Assembly (NCBI RefSeq): GCF_011516765.1
Contig: NZ_JAAABN010000001.1
Coordinates: forward strand, 496,001 to 560,000
Reading direction: 5' to 3'
DNA from: Acetobacter sicerae
GTDB lineage: Bacteria; Pseudomonadota; Alphaproteobacteria; Acetobacterales; Acetobacteraceae
Length of the DNA: 64,000 bases
Under the pieces are notes generated by a model, which was not told the DNA's origin, made no database searches, and saw only the letters and a list, made by a program, of their open reading frames with translations. The position numbers were made by a program, and so were the translations under genes. Below, piece by piece: positions 27,052 through 33,856 of this stretch; the first letter of the stretch is position 1; the number at the start of each line of letters is the position of its first letter.

Positions 27052-27585
27052 TTATGCCTTGCGGGCTGTGCGACGGCGGGCGCGGCTGCGCGTCTGCGTG
27101 GTTTTCTCTACGGCAGGCGCAGCACAGGTCTCAAATGTCGCAGGCTGCGTGATGTCTTTCGCCTGCGCATATTTCGAAAGGTCGTGCTCGTCATCCAGAG
27201 CAACGACTTCATCGAACATGCCCATGCGCTGGTCACAGAATATGGTGCCGGACTGAAGACCTTTTTCGGACTGCACGTTCGCGAGCTGCGTAATGTAGTC
27301 GTCATGCTCAACCTGAGCCCGCTTTCCGTATGTCGTGCGGAAATAGGTGTTCAGGCGCTGCTCCTCAGCCAGAAGCTTGGTGCGGAACTTCTCGACAAAG
27401 CTGTTGTAGCGGTCCTGAGCCTTGCAGGAGAGGGCTGTCACCATCAGTTCGCTTTTGAGGCCCTGCACATCGAAAGCTTCGGCAGCCGGGGAACCGCTGC
27501 AACTGGCGGCAAAGGCCCCGGAACCAGCGGTAAGACCAAGGGAAACCACACTGGCGATCGCGAGACGGAACAGACCTGTGGACAT
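27052..27585 (-). CDS. exported protein of unknown function with a basic tail
   Basis: I do not recognise the family of this 177-residue protein. A signal peptide is evident (GLFRLAIASVVSLGLTAGSG, ending AFAAS). The mature part is helical with four cysteines (ASCSGS, LSCKAQ, IFCDQR, ETCAAP), suggesting two disulphides in the periplasm. The conserved-looking core includes DVQGLKSELMVTALSC and DDYITQLANVQSEKGLQSG. The last 15 residues are strongly basic (SRARRRTARKA). GAGG lies a few bases before the ATG. The next gene is divergent and also encodes an exported protein with a basic tail. Confidence 0.8.
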   Translation of the reverse strand: MSTGLFRLAIASVVSLGLTAGSGAFAASCSGSPAAEAFDVQGLKSELMVTALSCKAQDRYNSFVEKFRTKLLAEEQRLNTYFRTTYGKRAQVEHDDYITQLANVQSEKGLQSGTIFCDQRMGMFDEVVALDDEHDLSKYAQAKDITQPATFETCAAPAVEKTTQTRSRARRRTARKA

Positions 27586-27930
27586 GAAAAGCCTCTTTGA
27601 AAGAGATGGAATATAACGTGCTCAGACGTATGCACTGCCCGCATCCTGATGGCGAGAGGATTCTGAAACCTGTTTCTCAACCTGTCGTCTCAAAGCACGG
27701 TTTTATCGACATATTATCGTGAAAGATTTTCAGACATATCTGTCATGCGGCCATAATACCGCCGTGATTGTGGCGTTTCGACGGCATCCGTCTCCTGCAT
27801 CCGTACAATCGTCCCGCGCCATGCCTTTCAACCAGCAGTCGGATGCTCTAGAGCGGGATGGATTTCATTGCGGTCGGTGGATTCGCCGCCAGTCCGCCCT
27901 GTTGTCAACAGCTATAAGCGGAGCCTTTAC
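27586..27930. other. divergent intergenic region, no gene seen
   Basis: These 345 bases lie between two divergent exported-protein genes. I found no convincing coding sequence and no known riboswitch. It should hold the promoters of both genes. The region is more AT-rich around 27690-27720, but I cannot assign -10 and -35 boxes with confidence. Confidence 0.5.
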
Positions 27931-28479
27931 GTGCGTCTTAAAGTCCTAGCCGTGCCTGTGCTGGCCACCAGCTTTCTGGCCGGATGTAATCATGGTCCGC
28001 TTCAGAGCGGTCGCTATGGGTCACCTGATCCGTTCGGCTACATGAAAACATCCGCCGTCTGCCAGACCACCAAACCGACGACCGACGCCCAGGGCGATCG
28101 CGTAGCCACCATGACTGTCCGCAGCGATGACGGACGTTGCGTTCTGGCTGTCGCCCCACCTGATGGCGGCGCTTACGCGTCCTTCGGCGTCTCCCCCACG
28201 CCTGAACACGGCAAGGCGTTTCTCTATACGCTCGATGGGCAGACACAGATCGCCTACACGCCCGTCATGGCGTACGCCGGTGCTGACAAATTCTCGGTTG
28301 TGCTGATCCGTGGTCCCGGCCAGAAGCGTGACAACCTGACCGTCAATGTCACAGTCGACGCAACAGGTGTTGTCATACCGAAGCCAGCCGTCAGCGCCCC
28401 AACGCCCGAACACAAGGAAACGCGCAAGGCGACGACGACGACCAAACGCCGCACGGTGACGAAAGCGCGCAAACGCTAA
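27931..28479 (+). CDS. putative lipoprotein with a Lys/Arg/Thr-rich tail
   Basis: This protein of about 182 residues begins at a GTG with GGAG eight bases upstream. A classical lipoprotein signal follows: RLK, the hydrophobic VLAVPVLATSF and lipobox LAGC. The mature part has two further cysteines (SAVCQT, GRCVLA), which could pair, and beta-rich segments (VATMTVRSDDGRC, DKFSVVLIRGPGQ). It ends in a basic, Thr-rich tail (KATTTTKRRTVTKARKR). I know no function. The tail may bind acidic surface polymers such as peptidoglycan-associated or capsular material; that is inference. A longer in-frame start at 27868 would spoil the signal peptide. Confidence 0.75.
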   Translation: MRLKVLAVPVLATSFLAGCNHGPLQSGRYGSPDPFGYMKTSAVCQTTKPTTDAQGDRVATMTVRSDDGRCVLAVAPPDGGAYASFGVSPTPEHGKAFLYTLDGQTQIAYTPVMAYAGADKFSVVLIRGPGQKRDNLTVNVTVDATGVVIPKPAVSAPTPEHKETRKATTTTKRRTVTKARKR

Positions 28480-28514
28480 GTCTGCACGTCACATGCGACA
28501 GTTCTGACGATTGT

Positions 28515-28543
28515 CCTGATGCACTGACTGACAGTGCATCAGG
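28515..28543. terminator. 12-bp hairpin between convergent genes
   Basis: CCTGATGCACTG pairs perfectly with CAGTGCATCAGG around a 5-base loop. It lies between the lipoprotein gene and the Rrf2 gene, which converge. There is no clear U-run, so the terminator role is inferred from stem strength and position. Confidence 0.6.
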
Positions 28544-28545
28544 CG

Positions 28546-28995
28546 TTATATCGAAAAGGTGATCGGTTCCGTCAGAGGCCGACGCAGTCCAGCCGTTTCA
28601 GCCTTCCTGACAAGATCATCCAGCGTGATTTCACGCAGTCTGGCGGTAATCGCCTCATCCTCTTCACGCCAGAAAGGATCAAGAACCTTCTGGTAGAGAT
28701 CTCCTGAAGAGCCGTCATCGGTCTCCGGATCTGTATTCACCACCGTAGAGACGATTTCCGAGATGGAAATATCCCTTCTCGGCCGCCCCAGCCGATAGCC
28801 TCCCCGCGGTCCCCTGACGCTCTCCAGCAGCGATGAACGGGACAGCATCTGCAGCAGGGGTTCGATGCCCCGTCGGACCAGTCCGGCCCTCTGGGCAATG
28901 TCCGCTGCATTCACGGTACCGGTCCGCCCCGCATAAAATGCAACATCCAGCATGATCATAACGCCGGTCATTGCACGGTCGCGTCGCAAAAACAT
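28546..28995 (-). CDS. Rrf2-family transcriptional regulator lacking Fe-S ligands
   Basis: This 149-residue regulator has the Rrf2 winged helix: VNAADIAQRAGLVRRGIEPL, LLQMLSRSSLLESVRGPRGG, and the wing YRLGRPRRDISISEIVS. Iron-sulfur Rrf2 proteins (IscR, NsrR, RirA) carry three conserved cysteines in the following loop. Here that stretch reads NTDPETDDGSSGD and contains none. It should therefore not bind a cluster, like CymR, the cysteine-metabolism repressor of Bacillus. It is divergent from cysK, which fits a sulfur role. I chose the ATG at 28995 because GGGGAAGG lies close upstream. Confidence 0.88.
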   Translation of the reverse strand: MFLRRDRAMTGVMIMLDVAFYAGRTGTVNAADIAQRAGLVRRGIEPLLQMLSRSSLLESVRGPRGGYRLGRPRRDISISEIVSTVVNTDPETDDGSSGDLYQKVLDPFWREEDEAITARLREITLDDLVRKAETAGLRRPLTEPITFSI

Positions 28996-29022
28996 TGAGC
29001 CTTCCCCAAAGCCATTCATTCC

Positions 29023-29042
29023 GCCGACAATTAGCCGACAAT
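29023..29042. promoter_or_regulatory. direct repeat upstream of the Rrf2 gene
   Basis: Two exact copies of GCCGACAAT start 11 bp apart (29023-29031 and 29034-29042), one helical turn. They lie 28-47 bases upstream of the Rrf2 start, between it and cysK. Candidate binding site for the regulator itself. Confidence 0.4.
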
Positions 29043-29135
29043 CCGCACGATGGCGACATATCCATGCCATGAAAGTGAAAAGCAATGAAAGCAACACTTA
29101 TCCACATTGCTCTGTCGTGCTATTTCACCAGCCTA

Positions 29136-29150
29136 TCCCGATTTGCGGGA
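29136..29150. promoter_or_regulatory. TCCCG-N5-CGGGA palindrome upstream of cysK
   Basis: A 5-bp inverted repeat with the sequence TCCCGATTTGCGGGA lies 100 bases before the cysK start. A closely similar site occurs at 47276-47291 upstream of the SDR gene. Confidence 0.35.
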
Positions 29151-29250
29151 AGCGATGTCTGTCCAGGACTTCAGCCAGATCGATTCTCCGTGGCGGCACG
29201 GTTCAAACCCCTGTCCTGCCGGCAGAGAGCGCCAGAAAAGAGGTTATGCA

Positions 29251-30240
29251 ATGGTCTCCGAGACGCCAGCCGACCGTATTGATTTCAAGCTTGCCCCTCC
29301 TCGCGGACGGATTTTCGATTCCGTGGTGGATGTGGTCGGCGGCACCCCTCTGGTTGGCCTGCCTCGCATGATGGAAGAAGACAGGCTTGAGGCCCGCGTT
29401 CTCCTCAAGCTTGAGTTCTTTAACCCACTCGGATCGGTGAAAGACCGCATCGGCGCCGCCATGGTGCTGGCGGCGGAAGAACAGGGCCTCATCACTCCCG
29501 GAAAGAGTGTTCTGGTCGAACCCACATCCGGCAATACAGGCATTTCTCTGGCGTTTGTCGCTGCTTCCCGTGGGTATCGTCTGATTGTGACCATGCCGGA
29601 GGGCGCATCCATTGAACGTCGCAAAATGCTGCGGCTGATGGATGCACAGGTTGAACTCACCCCTTCCCGTCTTGGCATGGCGGGAGCCATTGCCCGGGCG
29701 CAGGAAATCCTCAAAACCACTCCTGACGCCTGGATGCCGGGCCAGTTCGACAATCCGGCCAACCCGCTCGTGCATGAGCAGACAACGGCTGAGGAAATCT
29801 GGGCCGATACAGCCGGCACAGTGGATGTCGTCGTCGCTGGCGTCGGGACGGGCGGCACGGCGTCCGGCATTGCGCACGCCCTGAAAAAGAAAAAACCGGG
29901 GCTTGAGGTTTTTGGTGTTGAACCTGCCGAAAGTGCGATTCTCAACGGAGATGAGCCGGGACCGCATGGCATTCAGGGTATCGGCCCCGGCTTCTGTCCT
30001 CGCACGCTCGATGTCGGAGCCCTTGATGGTGTTCTGACGGTCTCTGAACGGGAAGCCATCGCCGCCGCCCGACGCTGCGCCCGGCTGGATGGTATCCCCA
30101 TCGGCATTTCATCGGGTGCAGCCCTGCATGCCGCAGTGACGCTGGCTCATCAGCCCGAGAACAAGGGCAAGACCATCGTGGCCATCGCCCCATCTTTCGC
30201 CGAGCGCTATCTGTCCACGTCTCTTTTCAACGGGCTGTGA
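29251..30240 (+). CDS. cysK: cysteine synthase (O-acetylserine sulfhydrylase)
   Basis: This PLP enzyme makes cysteine from O-acetylserine and sulfide. In the 329-residue product Lys64 in NPLGSVKDRIGAA is the Schiff-base lysine. EPTSGNTGISLAFVAA binds substrate, and GVGTGGTASGIAHAL holds the cofactor phosphate. The closing segment around SSGAALHAAVTLA is also typical. I chose the ATG at 29251 (AGAGG seven bases upstream). An in-frame ATG at 29155 would add 32 residues without similarity to the family, though GGGAAG lies just before it. The divergent Rrf2 gene is the obvious candidate regulator. Confidence 0.95.
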   Translation: MVSETPADRIDFKLAPPRGRIFDSVVDVVGGTPLVGLPRMMEEDRLEARVLLKLEFFNPLGSVKDRIGAAMVLAAEEQGLITPGKSVLVEPTSGNTGISLAFVAASRGYRLIVTMPEGASIERRKMLRLMDAQVELTPSRLGMAGAIARAQEILKTTPDAWMPGQFDNPANPLVHEQTTAEEIWADTAGTVDVVVAGVGTGGTASGIAHALKKKKPGLEVFGVEPAESAILNGDEPGPHGIQGIGPGFCPRTLDVGALDGVLTVSEREAIAAARRCARLDGIPIGISSGAALHAAVTLAHQPENKGKTIVAIAPSFAERYLSTSLFNGL

Positions 30241-30245
30241 ATAGA

Positions 30246-30269
30246 CAACGGGGCCTTTCGGCCCCGTTG
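30246..30269. terminator. GC-rich hairpin after cysK
   Basis: CAACGGGGCC pairs perfectly with GGCCCCGTTG (10 bp) around TTTC. It lies six bases past the cysK stop, facing the OmpA-type gene. The stem is strong, but a U-run is missing. Confidence 0.65.
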
Positions 30270-30326
30270 CTCATCAGGAATAAAGCTTATACCCGCCTTT
30301 GCAGACCAGGCTTACAGAGCAGGCGT

Positions 30327-31466
30327 TCAGCGCAGAACGATTTCCACACGCCGGTTCTGAGGCTCTCTCACTCCCGGACCCGTCGGAACCATCGGGTGAG
30401 TCTGGCCATATCCCTGCACATCAATGATGGAACCGGCCACGCCGTCACGGATCAGTTCAGCCTTGACCGTCTCGGCGCGTTTGATGGAGAGCGCCATATT
30501 GTAACGCTCGCCACGCGGCCCCTGATGGGCTGCCGACGTATCGGTGTAACCTGAAACCTGAATGCGGGTCAGGGCCGTGTGCCCGGATGCCTGAGCGGCC
30601 ACGGAGACGATGGAGCGCGCGCGGTCGCTCAGCCCCGCATCATCCCAGTCAAAGAACACGAGATAGGTTCTGGCTGCCGTCGGCATCGGGGCCGGCGCGA
30701 CCTCCGCTGGCGGCGGCGGCGGCGGCGCAGGATTGAATTCGTAGCGCAGCCCCAGCATCAGGGAATGGTTGAAGTCGGTCGCTGTACTGCGGTTGTTTTC
30801 CGCCAGACCATATTCCTTGACCGTATTCCTTCCGCCAACCGTGCCAAGCGCAGTCGCATGGAAACCCTGCGGAGCCAGCATGGTCCAGAAGCGGTACTCG
30901 GCTGTCGCGGAAAGGCCCACGACCCATGGCACCGGGAAGGCAAGGCCGAAGATGCCCTGATAGGTGAAGCCACCATGAGTGCCCCGCACCTCCTCGGAGA
31001 GTGAGCGGTCAAGGCCCGTGATGCTCGTATGCATATGGGTCCAGCCGTAACCGATACCGGCGCCGAAATACGGGAACAGCCAGCTCTTACCGATATCCAG
31101 ATCGAACAGGGCGTTGGCCATCAGACCGGACGTCTGGCGACGCCCATCGCCCTTTGTGGAGACGGTGGCAGAGGAAAGCCGATGGTAATCCATGTTCCGG
31201 TAATTGCCTTCGAGTTCCACCCTGAAGCCGTTACCAAGTCCGTAACCAATCGAGCCTATGCCAACAGCACCTGTTTTCCAGGTATCGCGTCCGCTCGGCA
31301 TGTTGTGTGTCAGGCGAACCTGCTGATCCTGATTGAAAGTCGCACCACCCTCACCTGCAATATACAGACCCTGCACAGGCTGGGCGGAAGCGGCGGCGGA
31401 CAAAGCGAGGACGACAAGCGGCGCCGACAGGATTGATCCCGTAAGAAACCCGTTACGCAGCTTCAT
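30327..31466 (-). CDS. OmpA-family outer-membrane protein
   Basis: This is an outer-membrane protein of 379 residues with three parts. A signal peptide (KLRNGFLTGSILSAPLVVLA ... ASAQ) comes first. A beta-barrel of about 230 residues with alternating aromatic strands follows, for example GKSWLFPYFGAGIGYGWTHM. A Pro-rich hinge then leads to an OmpA C-terminal peptidoglycan-binding domain (TYLVFFDWDDAGLSDRARSI, VSGYTDTSAAHQGP, QNRRVEIVLR). It tethers the outer membrane to peptidoglycan. Two adjacent ATGs (31469, 31466) are possible; AGGAG spacing of six favours 31466. It is transcribed alone. Confidence 0.92.
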   Translation of the reverse strand: MKLRNGFLTGSILSAPLVVLALSAAASAQPVQGLYIAGEGGATFNQDQQVRLTHNMPSGRDTWKTGAVGIGSIGYGLGNGFRVELEGNYRNMDYHRLSSATVSTKGDGRRQTSGLMANALFDLDIGKSWLFPYFGAGIGYGWTHMHTSITGLDRSLSEEVRGTHGGFTYQGIFGLAFPVPWVVGLSATAEYRFWTMLAPQGFHATALGTVGGRNTVKEYGLAENNRSTATDFNHSLMLGLRYEFNPAPPPPPPAEVAPAPMPTAARTYLVFFDWDDAGLSDRARSIVSVAAQASGHTALTRIQVSGYTDTSAAHQGPRGERYNMALSIKRAETVKAELIRDGVAGSIIDVQGYGQTHPMVPTGPGVREPQNRRVEIVLR

Positions 31467-31736
31467 CATGTTCTCCTCACATCTGCACCGCAATCGACCG
31501 GACACTTCGACCCGGTGCAATGTCACTGCAATATCACATGGCCTTGTTTTGCCGAAACCAGGCCTTCGCGCAACTCGCAACACCGGCCACAAGACTTTTA
31601 ACTCTGAAAATTCTGCTCAGTCGTTCGGCATTTACCGCCGTTTTCTCAACATGTCTGCAAACCCGGAGAGCGCCGGAGGTTGCATGGCCCGCACGGCTTA
31701 CCGTTCATCTGTGGCTCTCATGCAACGCCTTAAGGG
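31467..31736 (-). promoter_or_regulatory. upstream region and possible leader hairpin of the OmpA-type gene
   Basis: These 270 bases hold no recognisable gene. GCACCG (31485-31490) and CGGTGC (31513-31518) could pair over 22 bases just before the ribosome binding site on the minus strand, a modest leader hairpin. I could not assign a promoter with confidence. Confidence 0.35.
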
Positions 31737-32078
31737 TTAAAGCAAGACAGCCTCGAAGGGAGGTGTCAGGTCCTCGGTTTCAAATTCGAGAACCCAGAGA
31801 TCAGGATCGCGCCCGACCTGTCTGTCCACATAAGCTTCCGCAGTCGCCTCATCGACCGGCTCAGCGCCGCTTCCCCTGATCCATGCCGGAGAGCCGTCTG
31901 GCGCACGAGTCTGTGCGAGCACAACAGCCTTTCTGTCACGCGACGTGAGAATGGCCAGCACGCCTCCCGCATCCTCGTCACCACGGCGACGACGAAAAGC
32001 CGGACATCCAGCGGAATTGGCCTGCCGCAACACGGCGCTCACCCATAAACCAGTTCTGAGACGGGGTTCCACGCTCAT
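31737..32078 (-). CDS. DUF1491-family protein
   Basis: This 113-residue protein fits DUF1491, a family confined largely to Alphaproteobacteria: EPRLRTGLWVSAVLRQANSA, GDEDAGGVLAIL, and the closing VDRQVGRDPDLWVLEFE. It is soluble, has no signal peptide, and its function is unknown. The ATG overlaps the stop of the S41 protease gene by four bases (ATGA). It is the last gene of the long gltX-to-DUF1491 operon. Confidence 0.88.
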   Translation of the reverse strand: MSVEPRLRTGLWVSAVLRQANSAGCPAFRRRRGDEDAGGVLAILTSRDRKAVVLAQTRAPDGSPAWIRGSGAEPVDEATAEAYVDRQVGRDPDLWVLEFETEDLTPPFEAVLL

Positions 32079-33856
32079 TCGGCTTCCATTCCTGCTGTGT
32101 CCGCTTCATCTGGAATCATGAAAAGAGCCGCCCTGTAGGCTGCGGGCGTTTCGAGAAGGTCACGTCCCACATCCAGATCGAGATCACCACCAAGAGCGGC
32201 CGGACAGGTTTTCCGGATTTCAAGGATCCGGGAAACAGGAACCGGGTAGCGGACACTCCGCGACTGTCCCACGGATGCGTCCTCCGGCGTATGACCGTCC
32301 CGCAGCGCCGCCATCTGCTTCTCCGTGTCGGCAGCCCCGCGGCTCGTACAAACCTGCGGCATCACCCCCAGTCCCTGAAGCGGCCAGCCAAGCGGCGCGA
32401 TCACCCGGCTCCAGGTCACGAACAGTTCACCACGATCGGGCAACTGCGCGACAGTCTGCACCAGCCCCTTTCCCATTGTTGAACTTCCCACGACCACGGC
32501 CCGGTGATGATCGGCGAGCGCCGCCGCGAGAATTTCGGCGGCGCTCGCCGTACGGCCGTCCACCAGAACGACAACGGGAAGATGATTGGTCATGTCACCC
32601 CCCTGCACGGCCCAGACATGATTCGCCTGGGGATCACGACCCTTTGTGACGACAGCCACACCGTTATCCAGCAGAAGCGCAGCAGCGGTGACAGCCTGTT
32701 GCAGCACACCGCCCCTGTTGCCCCGCAGATCGATGAGGATGCCACGCAGATGACGGTCCTGTGTCGCCTGATCGAGATACTGGCTCATTTCCTCCGCAGT
32801 CTCGGAAGAAAAGGATGTGATACGGATAATCACCAGTGGTCCTGCGCTGAAGGCGAAGACCGTTTCCGGCGGTATTCTCTCCCGTCGCAGTTGCAGCGTC
32901 CGCGTCCGCTTCTGCACCGGAGAATAAAGTCGCACTGACACGTGACTGCCGGGATCACCCGCAATGAGGGCGTTCACCTGCTCGACCGACCGACCGACCA
33001 CGCTGTGTCCGTCAACAGCAACAAGGCGTTCACCGACATCCACTCCGGCTGGCCAGGCGGGTCCATTGGTGTTGACGGCGCTGACAACCAGATGGCGCGA
33101 CGCTGTCCTGTTTCGACCTGAGGGAGGAACAGTCTGTTCATCAATCGTGATGCCGATTCCCGCATTGCCGCCACTTCGTACCGTACGGTCGGTGTCAGCG
33201 GGTGTCGGACCGACATAGCGGGAATATGGATCGAGATGATTGAACAGTTCGTCAAAGAAGCTCTGGGTCAGTCCGTCTCCCTGCACACTCTGCAGAACCG
33301 ATGAATGTTCCGTGGCGGACAGGAGGAAATCGGTCGTGAGCGCGGCCCAGTCCCGCGAACTGTTCGCGACAGGCGCAGGACGCCTCAGAACCACTGACTG
33401 TCCCTGCATGAGCTGAATTCCATCAGGAACCTCGACAACGCGCAGGGCCGGATCAAGCGCGCTGATTCCCCCCAGTCCCCAGAGACATAACTGACGTGCG
33501 TCATAGGGATGGAGAGTCCGGGGCTGCAGGAAGTCCAGAGCCGTCTGGATGACCGACCGTATGAGACTGGCGTTCAGTGGCGATGAAGTGTCCTTCTGCG
33601 CGCCCGCCTGTTCTCCGGCAGCCGCAGTCTCGCTTGGCGACGTCGCCGTCTCCTTGGCTGGCTGCTTCTGCCCGGCAACGGGAACGGCGGGAGTGTGCGC
33701 TCCATCCTTTTCCTCTTCCGGCGTTGTGGCAGCGTAGGCGCAGACTGCCGTGGTCAGCAGCCAGACAGCGACAGCCAGAGGCAGAATCACAGGACGAAAC
33801 CTGCGCAGTCCCTGAGAGTCTGAGAAAGGCAGCACGGACAGACGCGGGTTTCTCAT
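32075..33856 (-). CDS. S41-family C-terminal processing peptidase with PDZ domain
   Basis: This exported serine protease of about 593 residues starts with an N-terminal membrane anchor or signal (RPVILPLAVAVWLLTTAVCA). An Ala/Pro/Glu-rich linker follows. A PDZ domain (GIGITIDEQ ... GVDVGERLVAVDGHSV) spans about residues 230-320. The S41 catalytic core then follows, with ILIDLRGNRGG, the nucleophile in VDGRTASAAEIL (about Ser438) and the general-base lysine in STMGKGLVQTV (about Lys463). Family members trim or degrade envelope proteins from the C-terminus. The start overlaps the rnr stop by four bases, and the stop overlaps the DUF1491 start in the same way. Confidence 0.92.
   Translation of the reverse strand: MRNPRLSVLPFSDSQGLRRFRPVILPLAVAVWLLTTAVCAYAATTPEEEKDGAHTPAVPVAGQKQPAKETATSPSETAAAGEQAGAQKDTSSPLNASLIRSVIQTALDFLQPRTLHPYDARQLCLWGLGGISALDPALRVVEVPDGIQLMQGQSVVLRRPAPVANSSRDWAALTTDFLLSATEHSSVLQSVQGDGLTQSFFDELFNHLDPYSRYVGPTPADTDRTVRSGGNAGIGITIDEQTVPPSGRNRTASRHLVVSAVNTNGPAWPAGVDVGERLVAVDGHSVVGRSVEQVNALIAGDPGSHVSVRLYSPVQKRTRTLQLRRERIPPETVFAFSAGPLVIIRITSFSSETAEEMSQYLDQATQDRHLRGILIDLRGNRGGVLQQAVTAAALLLDNGVAVVTKGRDPQANHVWAVQGGDMTNHLPVVVLVDGRTASAAEILAAALADHHRAVVVGSSTMGKGLVQTVAQLPDRGELFVTWSRVIAPLGWPLQGLGVMPQVCTSRGAADTEKQMAALRDGHTPEDASVGQSRSVRYPVPVSRILEIRKTCPAALGGDLDLDVGRDLLETPAAYRAALFMIPDEADTAGMEAE

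Noticed and set aside
29085-29282. Short frame beginning MKATLIHIALSCYF upstream of cysK, considered as a Cys-containing leader peptide
   Set aside because: No ribosome binding site, no run of Cys codons and no attenuator-like alternative hairpins. It overlaps the cysK start out of frame.
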